Shown here one piece after another: positions 1 to 6,642 of a DNA stretch of 6,666 nucleotides. Position 1 is the stretch's first letter, and the number at the start of each line of letters is the position of its first letter. Origin of the DNA: JAQVQN01 sp964557205 (GTDB lineage Bacteria > Verrucomicrobiota > Kiritimatiellia > RFP12 > UBA1067); NCBI GenBank assembly GCA_964557205.1, contig CAZKZI010000156.1, positions 1 through 6,666 of the forward strand. Reading direction: 5' to 3'. The notes beneath the pieces were generated by a model. That model saw only the letters and a program-made list of their open reading frames with translations, did not search any database and had not been told where the DNA came from. A program made the position numbers and the translations under genes.

Positions 1-88
1 CGTCCGTCAGCCGGAAATTCCGGTCCACGATCCGGCTCACCACATGATAGCACCCGTTGCCTTCCAGCTTAACCCTCGCGTGCCGCAT
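1..88 (-). CDS. REP-associated tyrosine transposase (RAYT, Y1/IS200-like), N-terminal part only
   Basis: Only the first 29 codons are inside the window; the rest lies beyond its left edge. They read MRHARVKLEGNGCYHVVSR followed by IVDRNFRLTD. The pattern of a basic start, a short strand, then (F/Y)YHV(V/M)SR and a hydrophobic-basic stretch is the usual N-terminus of Y1 transposases of the RAYT type. These are HUH single-strand nucleases that act on REP-like hairpins and are normally single chromosomal genes rather than full insertion sequences. The start is well fixed: an in-frame TAG lies 24 bases upstream, and AAGGAGG sits 6 bases before the ATG. The HUH motif and the catalytic tyrosine are outside the window, so intactness cannot be judged. 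The variant with VDR after the SR motif is one I associate with PVC bacteria, from memory only. Confidence 0.82.
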   Translation of the reverse strand, partial: MRHARVKLEGNGCYHVVSRIVDRNFRLTD

Positions 89-94
89 ACCCCG

Positions 95-101
95 CCTCCT
101 T
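95..101 (-). promoter_or_regulatory. Shine-Dalgarno site of the RAYT gene
   Basis: On the minus strand AAGGAGG lies 6 bases before the ATG at 88-86. It is the best ribosome binding site in the window and decides the transposase start. The two large plus-strand genes have nothing comparable. Confidence 0.75.
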
Positions 102-319
102 CCGGCCTCCTATCCAAATCACCTGTTCCGCTGCGCAATCCACCTAAACGACTGCGCCGTTCAACCCGTGCCGCCGCGCCCCGCCTCTTTGCACCTTTTG
201 CAATTTCCTGCCCCGCTGCACATTCAACTAGCACATAGCGCCCAAAATAACACATAGCATCCCGTTTCCTCGCCAACATACCAAAACACCTCTTCCACAC
301 GCAACAACATTTTTCTTCT

Positions 320-338
320 AATAACCTGTCCCTTTGTA
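320..338. repeat. Short GGGACAGGT-type repeat, copy 1
   Basis: AATAACCTGTCCCTTTGTA on the plus strand matches 3819-3837 at 17 of 19 positions, with an identical 11-base core ACCTGTCCCTT at 324-334. Both copies have the same orientation, about 3.5 kb apart. On the minus strand the core reads AAGGGACAGGT. The copy lies upstream of the transposase start. I infer that it may be a transposase-associated repeat, but the window has only two copies and no clear REP-type hairpin is attached. Confidence 0.55.
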
Positions 339-350
339 CTATATTTGCGC

Positions 351-379
351 TTGCCTTGCCGACATCGAATAGCATAAAA
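351..379 (+). promoter_or_regulatory. Possible sigma-70-like promoter for the regulator-hydrolase block
   Basis: TTGCCT at 351-356 and ATAAAA at 374-379 are separated by 17 bases, about 60 bases upstream of the small helix-turn-helix frame. The spacing is right but both hexamers are imperfect, and AT-rich patches of this kind arise by chance. It is offered as the best candidate, not as an established promoter. Confidence 0.2.
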
Positions 380-438
380 TTCAGGACAGAACAGATATGC
401 AGGTATGACAGAGGCGACCAGCCAAGTTTTCCGGCACA

Positions 439-753
439 ATGCCTGCTAAAACAGCTACGCATCGCATGGCAAGAACGCAGACACCCGATAAAACACGTCA
501 CGGAGCATGGCGGATGGAATTCATCCTGCTGCTCGCTTTGATGTCATCGGCGTTCATCGGGGATGGTCTCTCCATCCCTGACGGCATGATCATTGAACAG
601 CTTGAACGCGCCGTGCTTGAAACCCGCCTTCAGCAGAATAACGGCAACCGCACGCTCACGGCCGACCAACTCGGCCTTTCACGCCGCATTATTCAGCGCA
701 AGATCAAAAAACACAACTTGCGCTATTTAAAGAAAGTGGTCTCATCATGCTAA
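439..753 (+). CDS. Fis/NtrC-type helix-turn-helix protein, probably a remnant of a sigma-54 activator
   Basis: The 104-residue frame has two unlike halves. Residues 44-94 match the C-terminal module of NtrC-family sigma-54 activators and Fis: an amphipathic helix (IIEQLERAVLETRLQQ), the turn NNGNRT at 67-72, then DQLGLSRRIIQRKIKKHNL with the second and recognition helices at about 73-94. Residues 1-43 are unlike any domain I know and contain a hydrophobic stretch (FILLLALMSSAFIG). There is no AAA+ domain (no GAFTGA, Walker A or B) and no receiver. The likeliest reading is the tail of a larger activator whose front was lost, the true reading perhaps starting at the ATG at 541. A small stand-alone DNA-binding regulator is possible. 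The stop overlaps the start of the next gene by 7 bases, so the two may be translated together. No good Shine-Dalgarno site precedes either start. Confidence 0.55.
   Translation: MPAKTATHRMARTQTPDKTRHGAWRMEFILLLALMSSAFIGDGLSIPDGMIIEQLERAVLETRLQQNNGNRTLTADQLGLSRRIIQRKIKKHNLRYLKKVVSSC
747..753 (+). other. ATGCTAA start-stop overlap
   Basis: The ATG of the large hydrolase at 747-749 lies just before the TAA of the helix-turn-helix frame at 751-753, in a different frame. Such overlaps are typical of translational coupling. The upstream sequence AAAGAAAGTGG is only a weak ribosome binding site, so coupling could matter for expression. Confidence 0.5.
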
Positions 754-3650
754 AGAACAGGATTGCGTCTGTACGAAGCGAATTCGGCTATGTTTTTGCC
801 ATATGCCTTTTCTCGCTCACGACAAGTGCCAGCGCAGGCACACCCACGTTGCGCCATTTGAATTACGTTGCCTTGGATCCGGACGGGAAAACCAACGTGG
901 AGATCATCGTTCACTGCAAATCGCGGGGACCGCGATTTCAAGACCCCCTTCGCTGCCGCCTGGTTGATGCCAGGGGTCGCGCGGTTGCCGTTAGCAAAGC
1001 GGCGCCGGGACAAACGCTCAAAATGGATGTGCCCGCCGGCGCAGGGGCTCGCATGGCACTCGAAGTCAGCAGTGGCCAGAATACCGCCGTGGCACATTTT
1101 CCGGATCATATGCCGTGGGCGCTGGTGACGCGGCCGGATCAGCCCTTGAAGACGATCGGTGAATGGGGGCCTCTCTTCTTTTTCGTGCCCAGCGGAACAA
1201 AAAAGGCCACGTTCTGGATACTGGCCAGTGCTCCCAGAGAGGCTGCGCATCTCGTTGTCCGGGTCCCGGACGGCAGCGTCGCGCTTGATCGCGAAGGGGA
1301 CTTCGATGTGCGCACACGAATCGAATGCGCTGTGCCCGCCGTTCACGCGGACAAAACGTGGTCTGTGTCACTGGAACGCTGTGCCCGTAAAGGCTGGTAC
1401 ACGGATGATGTCACGTTGGAGTTGGACGACAAGATGCCGGGCCTGTTGAGTCCTAAGCCAGAATGGGCGGTGCAGTTCAGCCGGAACTGGCACGGCGCCA
1501 ACAAGTCCCGCGCCTCATCTGGCAAGCTGGTTGCGCGGCCAGCGACGCGGCCGCCTTATCGGCCGCTGGCCAACGATACTCTGGCTGACGCCTTAGCGCG
1601 TCGGGACGGCACGCAATGGCGTACCTCCCTGCCCTTCACGTATGTGTTGGATTACAGGACGGAACACGTCGGCAATTCGAATTATGTGGCCGCGGTCGCC
1701 TCAGCTCCGCCTACCCTGTTGCATCTCGGTAAAGATGTCCCGTTCAACCATGGGTGGGGGCCGATCCGTGCGTTCGGAGGCGAGAATCAGGCACACGGAT
1801 CCGGCGACGCCATCGCGAGGCTGCGTTCTGACGAGGTGGCCACCCGCATCACCGCGCTGCGGCTGATGGTTGACCAATTACATGCAGCCGGCGTCCGCTA
1901 CGTCACCCCCTATATCTGCAGCATGACCTTAAACGGCGATCCGGAGAAACGTAGCGGTTTCTGGGAGTTCTACGACCATTGGGACGAGTACCGCTGTCTG
2001 GGGCTGGCGCCCAGACCCAGGCAATATCCGCGGAAGTGGTTGCAGACCACAACAGATGGCAAGCCCCGATTGTATTACACCTACGATCAGGCTGATTATT
2101 ACCCTGCCTTCAAGATCAATCACCGCTTCGCCGCCTGCTGGCACACCAAGGGCTGGCGCACCTGGCTGCTGGAGGTGGTACGCTTTGTGGCCCGCACCGG
2201 TTGCGACGGGGTTTTCGTCGACAACGGTCACAGTCAAAAGTCTTTTTCACCCGCCGTGCTGGCCGCATTCCGAACTCATCTCAAAAACCGTTACAGTGCC
2301 GAGCAGGCCCGGAAGCTGCTCGGGATCAATGATCTCGATACGGCGGTTTTCCCAGATCACCGCGCGGCCACCCTTGCCGCCTGTGAGCTACACCGGTTCT
2401 GGTGTGCCACAACACGCGAGCAGATGGCCACGATAAAGACAGTCGGCTCACAAACCCTTGGCCGTGAGTTCGTCGTCTTTCCAAATGGCGGCAACGCTGT
2501 AGATCTTCAGGAGGGGCTGCGGGACACCGATTTCGTCATGTTCGAGAAGTCCGTGGGAACTTATGGCACCCATCCCGGACTGGTGCTGCATCCGGTCTTT
2601 GAAGGTGTGACCCTGCGTTCGATCAATGACAACCTCTTCGAGTACCTGTTTGTCCGCTCGCTGCGTGCGCGCGTCCGACCCGTTGTTCTGACGCGGGGGG
2701 GGTATCCGCGCACCCTCCCGCACCTGGCCATGAACATCGATGTGGCGCGGCTCGGCATGGCGGAGTGCGCGGCCTTCAGCGGAGGCGGGGGGTTCTTGCT
2801 GCCCCCCCGTTTCGATGTTTACCAGGACGCTCTGAACGACTACCGCGAATTCGTTGAATCGCATCCCGAACTCTATGCCGGCCTGCTGCCGTGGGCCGAC
2901 TCTGTCATCCTTGCCCTGCCCGAACAGGATTGGCTGGGTAACCACGCGCATCTGGCCGCCGTAAAACGGCTGACCCCCATGATCGCCGATGCGCACGTCC
3001 GCTTCGAATTCGCCTCCGAGAGCCGGCTGGATGCCGATCCGTACACCGAGACCCGCGTCGTTGCCGCGTGCAACGTGTCCGTGCTGGCAGACCGTCACCT
3101 GCAGGCGCTGGCCCGCTTTGTCACTGGGGGCGGAACGCTCCTCGTGTCGGGACCTCTGGCAGAAAAGGATGCGTTCCTGAGACCGCGCGCAACGCTGCCA
3201 GCCCCCTTGGATCAGTTGGCGGATCTCGTTGACGGACAGGTTGTGGCCGCCGGGAAAGGCTGTCTGGCGCGGCGTGAAAGCGAAGAGACGTTTGCGGCTT
3301 TTCTGGGAAAGTCAGGGGTCAAGCTCACACGTGCCGACAGCACGTCGACGGAAGGTATCCGTTTAGCAACGTACCGTTCTCCCGACCGCAGCCGACTCGT
3401 TGTCCATGTGGTCAACTACCTGACGCCGTTGGGGGTTGTACCTCCGCCGGTTGAAGAGGTACAGGATCTGAAAGTGGATCTGCCCTTGCCGCCGGGACAG
3501 CTCCTGACCGGATTCCGTGTGCTCAGCCCCGACCATTCCGCGCCGGTTAAGGCCGACGCGACGGCAGAGGACAACAGGATCAAAATCCACATCCCCCGCC
3601 TACGCATCTATGCGGTAGCGGAACTCACGCTGGATGCCGCTTTAAAATAA
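747..3650 (+). CDS. Exported TIM-barrel glycoside-hydrolase-like protein with GATase-like domain (GH42/GHL-like)
   Basis: This 967-residue protein probably cleaves or binds a glycan outside the cytoplasm; the substrate is unknown. Residues 1-30 form a Sec signal peptide (basic start, VFAICLFSL core, cut after SASA). Residues 31-280 are beta-rich and resemble accessory sandwich domains. Residues 305-690 look like a TIM barrel: the strand VRYVTPYI (384-391), GCDGVFVDN (485-493) ending in an acidic residue (Asp492), then SPAVLAAFRTHLKNRYS as in GH42-like enzymes, FVMFEKS with Glu600, and GGGGFLLPP near its end. Residues 710-870 resemble a glutamine-amidotransferase-like (trimerisation-type) domain, with LQALARFVTGGGTLLVSGP at 785-803. 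Residues 871-967 form a C-terminal beta domain (LVVHVVNYLTP, PRLRIYAVAEL). Asp492 and Glu600 are my candidate catalytic residues; the NE acid/base pair of classical GH42 is not seen. The frame is intact. An uncharacterised GHL6-like family is the best alternative name. Confidence 0.75.
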   Translation: MLKNRIASVRSEFGYVFAICLFSLTTSASAGTPTLRHLNYVALDPDGKTNVEIIVHCKSRGPRFQDPLRCRLVDARGRAVAVSKAAPGQTLKMDVPAGAGARMALEVSSGQNTAVAHFPDHMPWALVTRPDQPLKTIGEWGPLFFFVPSGTKKATFWILASAPREAAHLVVRVPDGSVALDREGDFDVRTRIECAVPAVHADKTWSVSLERCARKGWYTDDVTLELDDKMPGLLSPKPEWAVQFSRNWHGANKSRASSGKLVARPATRPPYRPLANDTLADALARRDGTQWRTSLPFTYVLDYRTEHVGNSNYVAAVASAPPTLLHLGKDVPFNHGWGPIRAFGGENQAHGSGDAIARLRSDEVATRITALRLMVDQLHAAGVRYVTPYICSMTLNGDPEKRSGFWEFYDHWDEYRCLGLAPRPRQYPRKWLQTTTDGKPRLYYTYDQADYYPAFKINHRFAACWHTKGWRTWLLEVVRFVARTGCDGVFVDNGHSQKSFSPAVLAAFRTHLKNRYSAEQARKLLGINDLDTAVFPDHRAATLAACELHRFWCATTREQMATIKTVGSQTLGREFVVFPNGGNAVDLQEGLRDTDFVMFEKSVGTYGTHPGLVLHPVFEGVTLRSINDNLFEYLFVRSLRARVRPVVLTRGGYPRTLPHLAMNIDVARLGMAECAAFSGGGGFLLPPRFDVYQDALNDYREFVESHPELYAGLLPWADSVILALPEQDWLGNHAHLAAVKRLTPMIADAHVRFEFASESRLDADPYTETRVVAACNVSVLADRHLQALARFVTGGGTLLVSGPLAEKDAFLRPRATLPAPLDQLADLVDGQVVAAGKGCLARRESEETFAAFLGKSGVKLTRADSTSTEGIRLATYRSPDRSRLVVHVVNYLTPLGVVPPPVEEVQDLKVDLPLPPGQLLTGFRVLSPDHSAPVKADATAEDNRIKIHIPRLRIYAVAELTLDAALK

Positions 3651-3652
3651 CG

Positions 3653-3820
3653 TTAATCCTTGCCCATTAAAGATGCCATAATTTTTCCGGCCTTGCCCTG
3701 CCAATCTGCTGACACGGCACTGAACGGCATCACATTGGCAACGGTTTCGTTCGCGCCAAAGGCTACCACCAGCAAGGTTCCCCCCGACCAAATATCCCGG
3801 ATCGTCCAGAATATTTCAAA
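3653..3820 (-). pseudogene. Possible 3' remnant of an unidentified minus-strand gene
   Basis: On the minus strand 55 codons are open from 3820 down to a TAA at 3655-3653. The translation includes WSGGTLLVVAFGANETVANV and ends MPFSAVSADWQGKAGKIM followed by ASLMGKD. It is rich in G-starting codons and has about 60 percent G or C in third positions, which fits real coding better than the antisense frame on the plus strand (3660-3842). There is no start codon near its front: it opens directly after a TAA within the repeat at 3819-3837, as if the 5' part had been cut off there. Its stop lies 2 bases from the stop of the large hydrolase, a tight convergent arrangement. I do not recognise the family. 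A chance open frame of this length remains possible. Confidence 0.35.
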
Positions 3821-3837
3821 TTACCTGTCCCTTAGTA
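3819..3837. repeat. Short GGGACAGGT-type repeat, copy 2
   Basis: AATTACCTGTCCCTTAGTA matches 320-338 at 17 of 19 positions in the same orientation. It sits exactly at the join between the minus-strand remnant and the transposase-like fragment, which supports a role as a recombination or insertion boundary. The overlapping AGCTAGCT palindrome at 3837-3844 is not shared with copy 1. Confidence 0.55.
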
Positions 3838-3842
3838 GCTAG

Positions 3843-3962
3843 CTGCGGTGGGATATCGAAAAGGCGTTCGACGAGAAGGTGGAGGCGAAAAGGACTGCCC
3901 GGCTGGCGCTAGCCGAACGCGCCCAATTTAATATCCAATTTGACAATGCATGCCAGTTCTGA
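3843..3962 (+). pseudogene. IS4-type transposase C-terminal fragment (degraded)
   Basis: The frame begins directly after a TAG (3840-3842) and reads LRWDIEKAFDEKVEAKRTAR, then LALAERAQFN and more, up to a TGA at 3960-3962. LRWDIEK(V/A)FDE is very close to the conserved block around the catalytic glutamate of IS4-family DDE transposases, where the usual sequence continues KNKLEEKKAWA. After FDE the match fades in this frame. A shift to another frame near 3880 gives EKDCPAGASRT, which resembles the expected continuation, so a frameshift is likely. The first two acidic residues of the DDE triad and the rest of the element are missing, and no terminal inverted repeats are seen. It is a dead remnant. 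Its tail overlaps the alternative upstream starts of the next gene, which favours the later start at 3976. Confidence 0.5.
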
Positions 3963-3975
3963 TTCACTTCCGCGC

Positions 3976-6642
3976 ATGAATTTAAAATTATTTTTCTGGG
4001 GATTATCAGCTTTTAGCTGCATGGCGGCCGAGTCCGTAAAACTGGTGGACTTCACAAAAGCGGAGCATGGCTGGAAAGGCAATCCTCGAACGCGGGTTGA
4101 AAACACACAAGGAGCATTCACGGTTACCCTGACAGGTGAAGACCCGTGGATAGAGGGCCTGTTCGCAGATATTCCAGATGCAGGCAAAGCACTGAAGCTC
4201 GGAGTCATTCTTGATGCCACCTGCTCTAACAGCGGAAGTTGCCACCTGTATTTTGCAACGCCTGAGTCAGGGTTTTCAGCGGATAATTCTACGAGTCTGC
4301 GATTCATAAAAGGCCCTGATCCAAAATATTCAGGCACTATTCCGCTGATATCCAAACGGCTGCGATTCCGCATAGACCCACCCGGTTCTGAAGGCAGTTT
4401 TTCCATACGCTCATTTAAGGTGGAACCTCTCACTCCACTTGTATCCGGGAGTTTCTCCCCCCCTGCACCCGTAACATTAAAAGGAAACGTACACTCTTTT
4501 GAAACAAAAAACCTTAGATGTATACACAGCGATCATAATTGGAACTCTTTTGTCTGTTATGTAAACGGGCTGAAGATGCTGCAATCCAATCCCGATGAAA
4601 CACTTATGTACTGGAATGGCAGCAAGGCTGTTGATGTCATACCTAAAAAAGGAGAGACATCAATAGAGAAAACTGACAAAGGTTTTCAAATTCGTTGTCG
4701 AGTGCGTGATGATGACAGTGCCGGGTGGGAACTTACCAGAAAATTCACCGCGACAAATAATGAAATAAGCGTGGAAACCACAATCAAGACCAGCCGAGCG
4801 AGAAAGATGGTGCACCTGCCTTGGCTGACTCTCTTTGCCGGCACAGGCACCTTCGGAACTTCCAAGCAGCAGGCGCTTCTGCCGGGAGTGGAATATCTGG
4901 CCGACGAACCTTCAAGCAACGAAAAGGAGTTCAAGGGAGAGGCGGCAAACCGCAGGCTTGTAGAACAATTCAAGCTCTGCTATCCATTGATGGCCATCTC
5001 CGCGGAAGACCGCTGGGTGTCTATTTCGTGGGATAAGTTGCAGACAACAATCTCACCTGTCTTCGATTCACCTGATCGTATTTTTAAATCAGGCGGTCAT
5101 TTGATGGGGCTTTGGTCGCCAGCTGTCGGCAAAGACCGATTCCAGGGAGAGCTGGATGTCTATGAAGGATTCCAGCTTGAAGCCAATAAGACCTACACCC
5201 ACAAAGCTGTAATCCGCGGCGGAGAGGGAGCTGCTATAACCAAGGCAGTTCAGGATTATGTTTCACACGTCAAACTGCCCCCCCTGCCTGATTTCAAACC
5301 GGGGTTCGAAGGTGCCCTGCACCTTCTCGCTCATGGCTGGCTTGATTCGGATGCGAGAGATGGTACTCGCTGGCGCCATGCGATATTTGGAAAAAGATTT
5401 CCCCCGTCAATCGCACCGGACGTACCCTCCTATCTGCTCTGGCTGGCAGCAAACACTGAAGACAAAGAGCTGAAGCAACGTCTTGAGGAGACCGCGGATA
5501 AAGCCATTGAGACAATCCCGGAGAGTCATCAGGGAGTTGGAGGAGTTTCACACATAAAACTCCCGACAGGTGCTTTGCTCTACGGCAATCTTGCGTCTCT
5601 TGTCAATCAGGCCGCCAAGCGGGTAATGAGCCTGACCACAGGTTTGGAGAAAACCGGAGGTCGTGCAATATACAAACCGGCGGAGGGAAAACCGGATTAT
5701 GCATCCACTTTGGGAAGTAATCATTGCAACGGCTACACGGCAATGACAGTTGTACACATAATGCTGGATGCCACTTTAACCGGTGACCCATCCGTGATCA
5801 AAGCGGCTCTCAAATCACTGGATCGGATGACCGAACTCTATGCAGGTCAAATACCGTGTGGAGCACAGCCGTGGGAAATGCCCCTGCACACACCCGACAT
5901 AGTGGCGGCTGGAATTCTGGTCCGCTGTTACGTGCAGGGATATCTGCTGAGCGGGGAAAAGGATTATATCGAGCAGGCGCGCTACTGGGCCTGGACCGGT
6001 GCCACAATGGTCTATTTCGCTCCACCCGTTGACGAAGAGATCGGGATTTACGCGACAATCGGTGTTATCGGAGCCACCGACTGGACAGGGTCGAACTGGA
6101 TTGGGCGGCCGGTTCAATGGTGCGGACTTGTTTACAGGTCGGCACTGGAAGAGCTGGCAAGGGTTGATAGTGAGCAGGGCGACACCTGGCGGAAAATCGC
6201 ACGGGGCATAACCCTGACAGGGTTGCAGATGACCTTTCCAACTGACGACCTTGAAAACCGCGGCGGACTGCTGCCTGACTACCTCCTGCTGAAGGAGCAG
6301 GAGAGGGGTGGTCCGGCAATCAATCCGGGAACATTGCAGGCAAACCTTGCGGAAGTATATGGCAAAACACCCATGTACACCGTCAGTCGTTTATCAAACG
6401 GAGTGCTTATTCACCTTCCGGGCGAGATAAGCGAAGAAAAAAGCAAGGAGGGTGTCATCCAGCTGAAAGTGGATGCCTGGCCGGAGAGAAAGTATAAAGC
6501 ACTGATAACCGGAGTTGCAACCGCGCCCGGGAAGGTAAGCTGGAACGGAAATGATGTCAAAGCGGAGTATCTCAAGCAGGCTAGGGCACTGATTGTCACA
6601 CTCGAAGGGGACGGGAAACTCGCTGTAAGAAACCAGAAATAA
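3976..6642 (+). CDS. Exported (alpha/alpha)-barrel glycosidase-like protein of uncharacterised family
   Basis: With the ATG at 3976 the protein has 888 residues and starts MNLKLFFWGLSAFSCMAAES, a short Sec signal peptide cut after about Ala18; Cys15 sits in a poor lipobox (AFSC). Upstream starts at 3940 (TTG) and 3946 would add a polar leader lying inside the transposase fragment. No start has a Shine-Dalgarno site. Residues 20-152 look like a carbohydrate-binding-type sandwich (LVDFTKAEHGWKG start). Residues 165-430 look like a large beta domain of the supersandwich kind. Residues 440-790 are helical with regular hairpins and resemble six-hairpin glycosidases, carrying SNHCNGYTAM, QPWEMPLHTPDIVAAG (631-646), ARYWAWTGA (668-676), GATDWTGSNWIG (699-710), PVQWCGLVY (712-720) and GPAINPG. 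Residues 800-888 form a beta tail. Glu634, Asp641 and His638 are candidate active-site residues. Function is inferred from fold only; a polysaccharide lyase is the main alternative. No terminator is visible in the 24 bases after the stop. Confidence 0.7.
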   Translation: MNLKLFFWGLSAFSCMAAESVKLVDFTKAEHGWKGNPRTRVENTQGAFTVTLTGEDPWIEGLFADIPDAGKALKLGVILDATCSNSGSCHLYFATPESGFSADNSTSLRFIKGPDPKYSGTIPLISKRLRFRIDPPGSEGSFSIRSFKVEPLTPLVSGSFSPPAPVTLKGNVHSFETKNLRCIHSDHNWNSFVCYVNGLKMLQSNPDETLMYWNGSKAVDVIPKKGETSIEKTDKGFQIRCRVRDDDSAGWELTRKFTATNNEISVETTIKTSRARKMVHLPWLTLFAGTGTFGTSKQQALLPGVEYLADEPSSNEKEFKGEAANRRLVEQFKLCYPLMAISAEDRWVSISWDKLQTTISPVFDSPDRIFKSGGHLMGLWSPAVGKDRFQGELDVYEGFQLEANKTYTHKAVIRGGEGAAITKAVQDYVSHVKLPPLPDFKPGFEGALHLLAHGWLDSDARDGTRWRHAIFGKRFPPSIAPDVPSYLLWLAANTEDKELKQRLEETADKAIETIPESHQGVGGVSHIKLPTGALLYGNLASLVNQAAKRVMSLTTGLEKTGGRAIYKPAEGKPDYASTLGSNHCNGYTAMTVVHIMLDATLTGDPSVIKAALKSLDRMTELYAGQIPCGAQPWEMPLHTPDIVAAGILVRCYVQGYLLSGEKDYIEQARYWAWTGATMVYFAPPVDEEIGIYATIGVIGATDWTGSNWIGRPVQWCGLVYRSALEELARVDSEQGDTWRKIARGITLTGLQMTFPTDDLENRGGLLPDYLLLKEQERGGPAINPGTLQANLAEVYGKTPMYTVSRLSNGVLIHLPGEISEEKSKEGVIQLKVDAWPERKYKALITGVATAPGKVSWNGNDVKAEYLKQARALIVTLEGDGKLAVRNQK

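Larger units (their letters stand above)
102..438. other. Divergent region without a convincing gene
   Basis: This stretch separates the minus-strand transposase from the plus-strand helix-turn-helix frame. Open frames exist on both strands, but their translations are rich in Arg, Cys and Ser without family-like motifs, and the longest minus-strand one overlaps the transposase start in another frame. I treat them as chance. The region should hold the promoters of both flanking genes. It carries one copy of a short repeat at 320-338 and a weak promoter-like pair at 351-379. I see no tRNA, riboswitch or clear hairpin terminator. Confidence 0.55.
3651..3975. other. Mosaic intergenic scar between the two hydrolase genes
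   Basis: These 325 bases hold no intact gene. In order they contain the end of a minus-strand open frame (3653-3820), the second GGGACAGGT-type repeat (3819-3837), an 8-base palindrome AGCTAGCT (3837-3844) and an IS4-transposase-like fragment (3843-3962). The right-hand gene must have its own promoter here, but I could not pick one with confidence. No hairpin with a T-run follows the stop at 3650. The gap makes a shared transcript of the two hydrolase genes unlikely, though not excluded. Confidence 0.6.

Noticed and set aside
37..501. Minus-strand open frame of 154 codons rich in Cys and Arg
   Set aside because: It overlaps the transposase start in another frame, has no family-like motif and its composition looks like a chance frame in a GC-rich upstream region.
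2786..2809. GC-rich inverted repeat (CGGGGGG with CCCCCCG, 10-base loop)
   Set aside because: It could look like a terminator stem, but it is inside the hydrolase gene, has no T-run, and is explained by codons for a Gly-rich loop followed by Pro-Pro.
2448..3098. Minus-strand open frame of 216 codons
   Set aside because: It lies wholly antisense to the TIM-barrel and GATase-like part of the hydrolase, whose translation is clearly protein-like. It is a shadow of GC-rich coding.
3660..3842. Plus-strand 60-codon open frame after the hydrolase
   Set aside because: It starts with TTG without a ribosome binding site, and its codon pattern is less coding-like than the antisense frame at 3653-3820, so it is probably a shadow of that remnant.
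3940..3975. Upstream starts (TTG at 3940, ATG at 3946) for the second large gene
   Set aside because: They would place a polar leader before the signal peptide and overlap the transposase fragment; the ATG at 3976 gives a normal signal peptide.
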